Of a DNA stretch of 64,000 bases, positions 23,294 to 34,121 are shown piece after piece. The notes under the pieces are model-generated. The model searched no databases, was not told where the DNA came from, and saw only the letters and a program-made list of their open reading frames with translations. The stretch's first letter is position 1; each line of letters opens with the position of its first letter. The DNA is from Ziziphus jujuba (taxonomy: Eukaryota; Streptophyta; Magnoliopsida; Rosales; Rhamnaceae). Location: contig NC_083380.1 of the NCBI RefSeq assembly GCF_031755915.1, positions 11,718,001-11,782,000 on the forward strand, given 5' to 3'. Made by a program: the position numbers and the translations under genes.

Positions 23294-26200
23294 ATGGCAC
23301 CAAAGAGGAACTTACGACGTCAACCGAAGAAGGGAGGTAAGAAGGAGGAAAGTAAGAGATGCAGTGGTAGCACAGCAGCACCCGACTCTAAGTGTCGATG
23401 AACTGCTAGGCAGAAATCCAAAGCTGAAACAGAAAGCGCCAAACTTCGAGGGCACGTTCCACTTTCCTCTCCCCCATCTGATATGGTAAGTTTTATATTC
23501 ATTTATGTTGTTTTGTACAGTAAATGATAAGACATCTGTCAGTATTTATTCATGAATGTGAAAACTCAAGAAAAACTTCACCCGATGGCCATCGGTAATT
23601 GCCGATAGGCCATCAGGATTTTTTTTAGTTCACTATAGGTTGATTACCGATGGTTACATCGGTAATTACCACTTGTGAAAAAATGTGAACCCATATGTCT
23701 TAAGATTTAGTTGGAAATTATTGTTAGGGTGGAAAAATAGGGTATGATTAAATCGTTGACGTCAGTTCCATTTATGTAATTCATTTTCCAGCCCATCGAT
23801 GCTCCAAAGGAACGGATCTTTCAGGATGTCGATATATTTAAAGGTAGGGCACATTCATTCGGGAATCCAATAGAAGCGAACAAAGTAATTACAAGTGTCC
23901 TCACAAGTGATGTAACACCCCGTCCCAAATCGCACCGGAATCTGTGCACGTTGACCGAGGTTGATCGTTGACCGTTGACCGAAGGGGTCAAAAGTTGACT
24001 TTTTGACTCGGTGGGAATTTTGAGTTGACCAAGGTACCGTGGCGAAGTGTATGACGCCCTGAGTTCATAGACTAGTAGCATGTTATAAACGGAGCTACGG
24101 TTTGAAAGTTATGGGCAAAACAAGTTGAAGTGTAAACTGTCTAAAAGGTGCCGGGAGTTGACTTTTTCTTGTGATGTAATTTTGAGTTGACTCTTGTATG
24201 GTTGTAAAGTACTCGTCGATACGAGTTCATAGACTAGCGGCACGTTTAAATCGGACATTTGGTTAAAAGGTTACGGACGTTTGAAATTCGCCGGGTACCG
24301 TATTATTTTAATATATCTGACTTAAGTGCATAGTAACGCCACATGTCAGCTTCTGATTGGTCCACGTGGCATGAACAGTGTCACACAGGGTTTTTATTTG
24401 TTAAAACTCTCGGGGAAGAGAGAGAAGAGAGAGAAAGAGAGAGAGGAGAGAGAAAAAGAGAGAGAGGACCCGCCGGCCGCCGGTCATTTTCACGTTTTCC
24501 GGCCTAGTTACTGTACACGCGCCGGCCATCCAGATTGCCCACCTCATTTCCGGCAAAACCTCCAAATTTCACGGCGAACGGCCGCTGGACGCGCCCGGAT
24601 CGGAGCTCCGAAGTTCGGCGGCGAGTTTTTCCCCTCCACCGCCGGCCACCGCGAATCAGCACTATTCCGGCCGATATACAGTACACGCGCCGTACACCCA
24701 TCATCCTCTCCTCAAGTCTGGCCTACCCACCAAAAATCACGGCCATCGGACCACCGACGCGCCGGGATCGGAGCGTTTTCCGGCGAGGGGTCGGAAATCT
24801 TCAAACCGAGATATCTCCGCCGTCCGACCTCCGTTTTGCTCACCGCCGGTCCCGTTGGGTTGCTCTCATCAAGATCTACAAGACTGCAAAATTTCACAGC
24901 CAACGTCCACCGCACGCGCCGCCGCTGGCTTGACGGAAAACACTGTTCCGGCGAGTACCCGAAAATTCCGGCCGGCTCCAGTCCGCTGTGTTCGATCTCC
25001 TGAACCCGAATCCGGCATCCGTTTCCGCCAACTCACGACGGTTTGGGAGAATTGCGGAGCCGAAACCCGAAAAGCTTCCCGATAAAATTCCGACCCCGTC
25101 GAGTACGATCCTCGGAAATTAAGACCGGATCTGTGAATAGTATCACTCGAGCTTCGATTCGGTATATGATTCGTAAATTTTAGTTATCGTTTGGTGTTCG
25201 CTCCCTGGGTACCCATTTGGGGATTACCCGAATAAAATATTAATATTTGTGGTTTGGTACTGTGGATGTTTTAGGTGCACGTGCGAGTAGCGGAGTCGAT
25301 CCTGTGGAGGATCTTGATTGAGATACGTGCACAAGGTGAGTGACCCACCTTCAAATTAATTTTGGAGAATTTAATTGATGAATGTATTATGTGTGAATTA
25401 AATATTTGGAATTTAATTTCTATGTGCCAAATATTTATTGGATTTATTGTAGAATTATTTATGAATTTATTGGATTTAAGAAAATGCGAATTCTACAAAT
25501 TTATGCCGTGTGGAATTATTTTATGGTTTTGAGGATTTTGAAATTGGTGTGATTTTAATGGTAAATTGGGCACGATTTGATTTTCAAATATTTCAAGGAA
25601 AATATTTGGTTATGTTGGTGATTTCAATTTTTATAAAATATGCCCATGGAATATTATGAGATTTGATTATGATATTTCGAGAAATTAATTATGCTTGGAA
25701 AAATATGGATATTTGAATTGATGGATTTGGAAGTTGGTGGATTTGAAAATCATGGAATTTATGGTATGGATTATAAGGAAATTGTGGAGAATTTCCCGGT
25801 TCAAATGGATGGATTATGCCCGCTATGTTTATGAAAAAAATGTGAAATTCGTTTTATAATTTAAATTTATGGATTTTATGATTTTTAGATGCACCGTGCA
25901 CGTACTGGTGTTCTAATTATGTGATATGGTATATGTGATATGGTTATTGTGCACACGGATATGATTAGCGCGCAGGTGGGTGTGAGTAGCGCGCAGGTGA
26001 TATTATGAGGGTGTCCTGTGGATGCCATCGGAGAGGGTGGCCACCCCCCTTTGGCCGGGACACCAGGTTAGCAGCGGCGCTGTGGGACGCCACGCGACCG
26101 TATGCCGGTTTCTCTCTATAACCTCCTATCTGGCAGTACCTCGGGACGCTGGGTACTTTGGCGCCACTGGTATATAGTGGGTGCATCAAATGATTTTCAG

Positions 26201-29200
26201 AACTGTGTTTTAAAAATAAAATGTTTTGAAACTGTATTGGAATTAAAAATATAATTATTATTGTTTCTGATATTTAATTGATGTCTTGGTTTTCGGGGAT
26301 TACGATCAAGGGTTTTGTGAAAAGGTTTTAAAAGGGGAACCTTTCCAACTGAGAGAACTGTAAGGGTTTTGAGAGAAAATATTATTTCCAAATAATTATT
26401 ATTTATATACCTATTACCGTGGTATTATATTGTATAGTAGTAGGGTCGCTCACTGAGATGATTAGCATCTCACACTCTTAAATTCCGTTCCTCTAGGTAC
26501 CAGGTTGTCGGTGTCCACTCGGAGCGGACTTGACCTTCCTCGCTGTATTTGTTCGTGCAGTACCTTGTTCTTCTTTTACTGCAGTTGTAATATTTCTTTC
26601 ACTCTTGCTGTATTCTTTACTTTGTAGTATTTCATAAAACTCTGTATACGGTATGGGACACTTATGTATTTGTATTGCACTGGATTACTGTATTTTATTT
26701 TGGGTGCTGAAATTTGTGGAACCAGTTTGTAGTACTGTGGGAGAAATAAGGGGACAATTATAGAAGTGTGTTTTCAGTGCAGGGAATTTTGTGGTAAGTC
26801 CATCCCTTAGGGGAGGTTCTGTCGGATCTTCCACAGAAGGGTCTGGTAGGGTTTCCCTGGGATCAGGGCTTGTCTAGGGTTCCGGTGGGGAACTTTGGAC
26901 GGGTCCTGACAAGTGAGCAGCTGGAAAAGTATAGACAAACATGTTTTGGACACTTACTTGACATGAAGAACCTCCGATTCTCTGGTCAGGTAGTGCATCA
27001 CCTGCTTTGCAGAAGTACTGGAGTTTAACTTTGGCGGATCTGGATGCGGTTTACGAAGTGGGAATTCGCACTCATTAGTGGCTTAAAGTTTTGTAGGTAC
27101 CCTTCCATGTATGATATGCAAATTTCCAAAGGAAAGGAGCTGCTCATGAGGTTGCTAGATGACAGGACTGACTTGAAACCTCCCGAACTGGAACGAATAT
27201 TCAAGGGTACACTTTTTGTGGATGATTGGGATGCTATAAGAATTGCATTACTATATTTCTTAGTTCATGGTGTACTCGGAATGGATCTGAGGGTTCAAAT
27301 AAATAGAAAATTCATTGATTTGGTTGCTGATATCGAGGTATTTAATTCCAACCCTTGGGGCATTCTGAGCTACAAGGAGATGATCAACTCATTCCATAAT
27401 GCATTCCAGCATAGAGGACGTGCAGTAAAGAATAAATCACAGTATTATGACCTACAAGGTTTTCCATTGGCATTTCAGGTACGATAATATATTTGATACA
27501 TGTACCGTTTACTTAAAAATTATATTTAATAACCTATAATTTATATTTTGTAGTTGTGGGGGTTTGAAGCAATCCCTGATTTTGGTAACCAATTTAGCGA
27601 GCAGTGGGAAACCCGTTGTCCGAGGATCCTTGGATGGCATGCTGCAAGTCAACCGAATCATTTTGCTGTCCATAATTGGTTCACCTCAAATAGCAATGTA
27701 AGGCAAATTTTTTTTAGACTACATGGTACGACTACATGTAAGTTACATTACCAAAGTCAGTTTCCAAATTTACTTTTTTTTCCTTTCTTCACTTCATGTA
27801 GTATGTTGTGCACTGGAGGTTAGATGCTACCAATGAGGAGAAGACTATGGATTACTGGCGAACAATAGCAGTGAACATACATGAAGTTCGCTACACGGCA
27901 CCACCACTTGTAGCACCAATAGCCACTGTTGGCGCTAAAGATGCGTCCAAAGCTGAGGACATTCTAGTGGCCCTCTAGATGCTAATTTCAGGGTATACAG
28001 TTGTTACTTGCATGCAAATTTGTATTTCATATGTTGTACTAATATATGTTGACTTATGTTTTGAATATTGATATTGATTAGCTTGCTTGCTTGGAGGCAA
28101 AATTTGATGAATTAAATAAAGAGATGGCATCGTTAAGGAAGATGCTTAGTCCTGTTATTGACCAACAAAAGCATCAGGTATCATTTAGGTAACTTAGTAT
28201 ACTTTAGTGTTTCAACATTATTAAATTATATATTGTAATTCAGCAATTATTTGTTGTTAGAGTTTAGGAACTGCAAAATAACCATTGTGTTTTGCAGGCC
28301 GAACATCATATGCACAGCCATTCACCGTCATCTTCGGTGCGACCATCATCCCCTGTGGCACTGTCATTTGGAGAGCAAGCCAAAGAATTTGATGCACCCA
28401 TAGACGGTTCTAATGGTAGGAAGGAGGATGATGATTGTACTACACCGTTTGAGCCTATCGTACCTGGAGGACCCTATGTGGAGGATTCCTGGGCTTTGGT
28501 GCCATATCGGCCTTTGCATTTGGGGTGGGATATCGGTGCTTCAGCTGACAGTCCACATCATGACCAATCAGCTGAGATTGAGGTGGAAGATTGGACACAT
28601 AACGTTGGTGATACAAGCCGATTCGATAGAGTTTACCACCAGTCACATCACATCATCTCTCCTTACATCGACCCGTGTAAAAAGAAGGTCAAATTTAATC
28701 TTAATCGACATATTGATGCATCGAAGGAGAGGGCATTCGATGAGTGGTATAGGGTGGCACCGAAGGAAGCAACCGTGTGTACATCTTATATGATGGTGGG
28801 GAAGAAATTTTTTTCTGAGCTACTTACCTCTGAAGGATGGTTGACTTTCGATGTAAGTTATATGCTTTATGTTCATGTAAAATCATTGTGTTCCTACGTT
28901 TGGGATGATGTTTTATTTATCACCTCGCACTTGTTATTTATTTCCTTTAATGTGGTTTTGCAGCATATTAACACTATTTTGTATTTCATACGAAAAAGGC
29001 GGTTTGAGAATGAGAAGATGTTCACCCACACCTGTGCCATATTAGACGTGTTATTTTGGGTAAGATGATGGGATGTTACTGCGTTGCTTAATGTTATATT
29101 GATGATATTTTATATTGTATATATTTCATTATTTGGCAGTCATCCATTAAAGGGCGTTATCCCATATGGAGGGCATCTCGTAGCACATATTTATGTGATG

Positions 29201-29865
29201 CGACCCTTCGTAGCTATGTGCGTGGGAAGTCACCCAAACCCAGCGTGCCGTGGCGGAGATGTGATTATGTAAGTCCCTACATATATTTAAAAAATTTCTC
29301 ACTAAGTTTCCCATTTTGTGGATAATGAGGTTATGTTCTAATTTGCAGGTGTACATACCTGTCAACAATGGAGGTGTGCATTGGTTGGTAGCATGTGTGG
29401 ACTTGAAGGCCCGATATATTGATTTATACGATCCAAATATGGGAAATAAATATGTCCAGAATAAATAGTTGAACAATGCGGAATGCCTTACGTATATGCT
29501 GCCTTACCTATTGAGGGATGGGGGATATTACGAGAAGAATCCGGACGTGCCTACCACTTTAGAGCCATTCACGATGACCATGACCAAAGATGCACCCCGC
29601 CAAGATAATGGGTATGAATGTGTTGTCATTTCAAACAACTTCTATTGCTGCTGTTTTATTGTGGTTACGTGTGGAAATAAACGTGGTTGATTTTCATTAA
29701 TGCTAATCATTAATGCTATTCTATAGGGGTGATTGTGGCATCTACGCTTTGAAATTTATTGAATACAAAAGTAGTGAGGAGAATCCTTCCTTTGGCCCAC
29801 AAGACATTATGTTTTTTAGAAAAAAATATGCTGTTGATTTGTACTTTAATAAACTTTCAATGTAG
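23294..29865 (+). pseudogene. DUF1985 / Ulp1-like cysteine protease gene of MULE B, broken
   Basis: A multi-exon gene related to plant DUF1985-Ulp1 (SUMO-protease-like) transposon genes. Exon 1 starts MAPKRNLRRQPKKGG, very basic. The DUF1985 domain covers about 26912-27479 (TCFGHLLDMKNLRFSGQVVHH...WEFALISGLK...DDWDAIRIALLYFLVHGVLG...FNSNPWGILSYKEMINSF). More exons follow at 27554-27700, 27801-27978, 28081-28180, 28298-28852 and 28964-29270. The protease core is at 29349-29865: VHWLVACVDLKARYIDLYDP (His, Asp), PRQDNG (Gln) and GDCGIYALKFIEY (Cys), so all catalytic positions are kept. Stops at 23399-23401, 27976-27978 and 29466-29468, one just after GTGV near 27031, and a solo LTR in exon 2 make it a pseudogene. 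Such proteases cleave SUMO-type isopeptide bonds; a role in transposition is not established. Confidence 0.85.
23911..26911 (+). mobile_element. Solo LTR 2 of the same chromovirus family (3001 bp)
   Basis: It runs from TGTAACACCCCGTCCC to GGGTCCTGACA and is flanked by an exact 5-bp duplication AGTGA (23906-23910 and 26912-26916). It splits a coding exon of the protease gene: without it the frame reads across as ...VLTSEQLEKYRQTCFGH. It has the same internal plan as LTR 1, with a (GA)n tract at about 24418-24468 and a CCGGC-rich segment at 24470-25080, so open frames in it are not genes. No internal retrotransposon region is present. Confidence 0.95.
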
Positions 29866-29984
29866 ATCGTATGTTTAATGTTATGACACTCTATACTAAT
29901 GTTATCTTAATATGCTGAACCTATCTTTAGTAATGATAACCGTTGAAAAAAAAAAAAAAAAGAGAAAAGAAGACCCTCGGTTGT

Positions 29985-31980
29985 GATAAAAATTAAACCA
30001 AAGATGATTACCGATGGTGCATCAATAATTCCCGATTCACCATCGGTAATTACCGATACGTTTTCGGTAATATCAATTAATATTTTTTTTTCTCCAAATA
30101 CTCAGCTAATGGGTGTTTCTGGCAACAACATGCAAATTATACATTCATCAATGCCCCCAAATAGCAAAACCCCAAATCTTCCGAAAATGTTCTCCAATTG
30201 GCAAAAATATTTAATTACTGTAGGTTTCATCGGTAATTACCGAAACCCTAGTGGTAATCACATTTTACCAATGTCATGGCCCCCACAAGTCCCATAAGGT
30301 GTGTTAAATGCAAGTACATGCAAAATATGGATTATAAAATTATCCTAATGAGAGAAAATCCCAAAATTGTTTAAAAAGTTCTCAAATTGGCCAAACAAAT
30401 ACGATGACTGTAGAACTACGGTAATTACCGATGAAACCTTCGGTAACCAACATATATCCTTTGGAAAACTTACCGTAGGTTGCATCGGTAATTACTGAAA
30501 CCCCAGTGGTAATAACATTTTACCAATGTTATGGCCCCCACCGGTCCCCTAATGCGTATTAAATGCAAGAACATGGAAAATATGTATGGGAACATGATCG
30601 TAAGGAGAGAAAACCCAAAAATCTCTAAAAAAGTTCTCAAATTGGAAAAAAAATACGATAACTGTAGACCTTCGGTAATTACCAATGAAACCTTCGGTAA
30701 CCAACATATACTATCAGGAAAAATTACCATAGGTTTCATCAGTAATTATCGAAACCCCAGTGGTAATCACATTTTACCAATGTTATGGCCCCCACAAGTC
30801 CCATAAGGTGTGTTAAATGTAAACACATGCGAAATATGGATTATAAAATTATCCTAATGAGAGAAAATCCCAAAATTGCTTAAAAGGTTCTCAAATTGGC
30901 CAAAAAAATACGATGACTGTAGACCTTCGGTAATTACCGATGAAACCTTCGATAACCAACATATATCCTCTGGAAAAATTACCGTACGTTGCATCGGTAA
31001 TTACTAAAACCCCTATGGTAATCACATTTTACTAATTTTTTAGGCCCCACAAGTCCTATAATGTGTGTTAAATGCAAACACATGCAAAATATGGATTCTT
31101 AAATTATCCTAATGAGAGAAAATCCCAAAATTGCTTAAAAAGTTCTCAAATTGGCCAAACAAATACGATGACTATATACCTTCGGTAATTACCGATGAAA
31201 CATTCTGTAACCAGCATATACTCTTTGGAAAAATTACCGTAGGTTTCATCGGTAATTACCGAAACCCTTATGGTAATCACATTTTACCAATTTGTTGGGC
31301 CCCACAAGTCCCCTTACGTGTGTTGTCATGAAAACACATGCAAAATATGGATTATCAAATGATCCTAATGAGAGAAAATCCTAAAATTGTAAAAAAAGTA
31401 CTCAAATTGGCCAAAAAAATACGATGAGTGTAGTCCTTCGGTAATTACCGATGAAACCTTCGGTAATTTTCCAGAGGGTATATGTTGGTTACCAAAGGTT
31501 TCATCGGTAATTACCGAAGGTCTACAGTCATCGTATTTTTTTGGCCAATGTGAGAACTTTTTAAGCAATTTTGGGTTTTTCTCTTATTAGGATAATTTTA
31601 TAATCCATATTTTGCATGTTTTTGCATTTAAACACCTTATAGGACTTGCGGGGGCCATAACATTGGTAAAATGTGATTACCACTGGGGTTTCGGTAATTA
31701 CCGATGAAACCTACGGTAATTTTTCTAGAGAGTATATGTTGGTTACCGAAGGTTTCATCGGTAATTACCGAAGGTCTACAGTTATCGTTTTTTTTTTCCA
31801 ATTTGAGAACTTTTTCAGAGATTTTTGGGTTTTCTCTCCTTACGATCATGTAACCATACATATTTTCCATGTTCTTGCATTTAACACACATTAGGGGACT
31901 GGTGGGGGCCATAACATTGGTAAAATGTGATTACCACTGGGGTTTCGATAATTACCGATGAAACCTACGGTAATGTTTGA
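29985..31980. repeat. Head-to-head array of ~255-bp units between the two MULE B genes
   Basis: Five plus-oriented units (centred near 30250, 30510, 30765, 31020 and 31275) meet two minus-oriented units (about 31480-31980) at a centre near 31466-31490. The innermost arms flank TTTTCCAGAGGGTATATGTT, with CCGATGAAACCTTCGGTAA on one side and its inverse on the other. Each unit also holds the palindrome CGGTAATTACCG. The units are cousins of those in copy A. The array lies 3' of both the protease gene and the transposase gene, so read-through transcripts from either side would cross it. Confidence 0.9.
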
Positions 31981-31984
31981 AGTA

Positions 31985-32430
31985 AAAACAAATTGAACGT
32001 TTTCATTTTTTAATGCCGTTTGATCTCTTACTTTGTCAGAATTTATCATTAATAATGCTACATTTAGCATGTTATTGGTTGGAACACACATGATTGAAGT
32101 TGTCGGATGAAATTGTGGTGATTCTTTTACGACGGTGTACAAATGTCAATTACCGACAATGCATCGATCATTACCATTGGGTAGTAATATCATCTGTGCA
32201 ATAGTAAGAAACACACAAATAACTGAACACAGAATGATATATTATCAAAACAATACGACAGATGAATTTGACAACAAAAGAACACATAAAACCAACGTCT
32301 ATTATGCCAAAACACATGTTACGCGGTTGAGTAACTAATTGCATTCCTGACTACATTGCATACACACGCATACCGCATAACATGGTCCGATTGTCTGAAT
32401 ATAGCATCGCGCGATTGATGGGCCTTCGGT
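31985..32430. other. MULE B transposase 3' segment
   Basis: This is the reverse-complement match to 10088-10545 of copy A, lying between the array and the transposase stop. Short frames here are not supported as genes. Confidence 0.7.
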
Positions 32431-32511
32431 TCAATGGTGTTGTTGGTTGGTAGTGCTATCAAGAGGTACGGCGGCGAAGCATGATCGACTGCTGTGACCA
32501 ATCTGTTTGCA

Positions 32512-33213
32512 TGTAACATCCCACATCGGTTGGAAAGGGGAACAAAGCATGGCTTATAAGCGTGTGGATACCTTTCCCTTCAAGAGGCCTTCCTGTGACC
32601 CACCGTTGAGAAGGGGTCAGGAACGTAAAACCTTGAGGTATGCTTCCACTGCCAAAGAGGACAATATCTTGGTTGGGCCTGGGAGGCCTGGGCTAGTGGG
32701 ACTAGTATGTGTAGGGGTGGGACCCCTAATCACTAAGAGGTCTTTTAAAACCGTGCGGGTTGGGTTAAGAGTGGATTCCCCAAGCCCAAAGCGGACAATA
32801 TCTTAATGCAGGTGGATTGGGCCGTTACAGTGGTATCAGAGCCAGTACCCGGATCGGTGTGCCAGTGAGGACGCTGGGCCCCAAGGGGGGAGGATTGTAA
32901 CATCCCACATTGGTTGGAAAGGGGAACGAAGCATGTCTTATAAGCGTCTGGATACCTTTCCCTTCAAGAGGCCTTCCTGTGACCCACCGTTGAAAAGGGG
33001 TCGGGAACGTAAAACCTTGAGGTATGCTTCCGCTGCCAAAGAGGACAATATCTTGGTTGGGGCTGGGAGGCCCGGGCTAGTGGGACTAGTAGGTGTAGGG
33101 GTGGGACCCCTAACCACTAAGAGGCCTTTTAAAACCGTGCGGGCTGGGTTGAGAATGGATTCCCCAGGCCCAAAGCGGACAATATCTTGATGCCGGTGGA
33201 CTGGGCTGTTACA
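32512..33213 (+). mobile_element. TRIM retrotransposon, complete LTR-internal-LTR (702 bp)
   Basis: There are two 318-bp LTRs (32512-32829 and 32896-33213), both starting TGTAACATCCCACAT and ending GTTACA, differing at scattered positions. Between them, 66 bases hold a primer-binding site TGGTATCAGAGCC (32831-32843, complementary to initiator Met-tRNA) and a polypurine tract AAGGGGGGAGGA (32883-32894). There is no coding capacity. A TATAAG motif at about 32550 in the LTR could be its promoter. It carries no 5S-rRNA-like block, so it is not a Cassandra-type TRIM as far as I can see. Confidence 0.92.
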
Positions 33214-33533
33214 GTACGGAGAGGATTGGCCCTGTGGCTTATAGGTTGGCATTACCGAAAGAGCTAGCCCGAGTGCACAATGTGTTTCATGTTTCGATGC
33301 TACGGAAATATATTGCAGACCCCTCACACGTACTCGAGACTCCCGACATAGAATTAAAGGAAGATCTTTCGTATGTAGAGCAACCACTACAGATTTTGGA
33401 TCGCGAGGAGTGGGTGATACGTAACAAGACTATTCCTCTAGTTAAAATTTTATGGCGGAACCATTTAATCGAGGAAGCAACGTGGGAGCCCGAAGCGCAG
33501 ATGTGTGATCAGTATCCTTATCTGTTCCAGTGA
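33214..33533 (+). pseudogene. Ty3/gypsy chromovirus polyprotein, C-terminal end only
   Basis: The frame opens at the TRIM boundary with ERIGPVAYRLALPKELARVH, continues NVFHVSMLRKYIADPSHVL, and ends ...ILWRNHLIEEATWEPEAQM...YLFQ and a stop. This is the integrase C-terminus and chromodomain-like tail typical of plant chromoviruses (LxRKxxxLRNKxIPLVKVLWRNHxxEEATWE). It is open throughout but lacks everything upstream (gag, protease, RT, RNase H, integrase core). It is followed by the polypurine tract and the LTR, so it identifies the family to which the three ~2.9-3.0 kb LTRs belong. Confidence 0.92.
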
Positions 33534-33563
33534 CGTGCAGAATTTTGAGGACGAAATTCTTAT

Positions 33564-33575
33564 AAGGGGGGAAGG
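33564..33575 (+). other. Polypurine tract of the chromovirus
   Basis: AAGGGGGGAAGG lies one base before the LTR start, the normal primer site for plus-strand DNA synthesis. Confidence 0.9.
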
Positions 33576-33576
33576 T

Positions 33577-34077
33577 TGTAACACCCCAACCCAAACCACA
33601 TCGGAAATTGTGCACGTTGACCAAGGTTGACCATTGACCGGTGGGTCAAAAGTTGACTTTTTGTTCCGGTTGAAATTTCTAGTTGACCGTGGTACTGTGG
33701 CGAAGTGCATGATGCCCCGAGTTCGTAGACTAGTAGCACATCGAAAACGGAGCTACGGTTTGAAAGTTATGGGCAAAACAAGTCGAGGTGCAAACTGTCC
33801 AAAAGGTGTCGGGAGTTGACTTTTTATTGTTGTGTAATTTTAGTTTGACTCTTGTATGGTTATAAAGTACTCGTCGATATGAGTTCATAGACTAGCGGCA
33901 CGCTTAAATTGAATATTTGGTTAAAAAGTTATGGATGTGTAAAGTTCGCCGGATACCGTAATATTTTATTATATCTGCCTTAAGTGCACAGTAGTGCCAC
34001 GTGTCATCACCTGATTGGTCCACGTGGGTGAACAGTGTCACCCACAGTGGTTTTTATTTTGGCAAAACGCCAGGGAG

Positions 34078-34121
<44 letters not shown>

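Noticed and set aside
29983..31912. Open frames with similar peptides (e.g. containing DETFGNQHIL) repeated several times
   Set aside because: They are translations of the ~255-bp tandem units in both directions, without starts or domains. The periodicity is DNA repetition, not a repeat protein.
32512..33213. Cassandra-type TRIM with a 5S rRNA promoter
   Set aside because: Size and structure fit a TRIM, but no 5S-like internal promoter block was seen in the LTRs.
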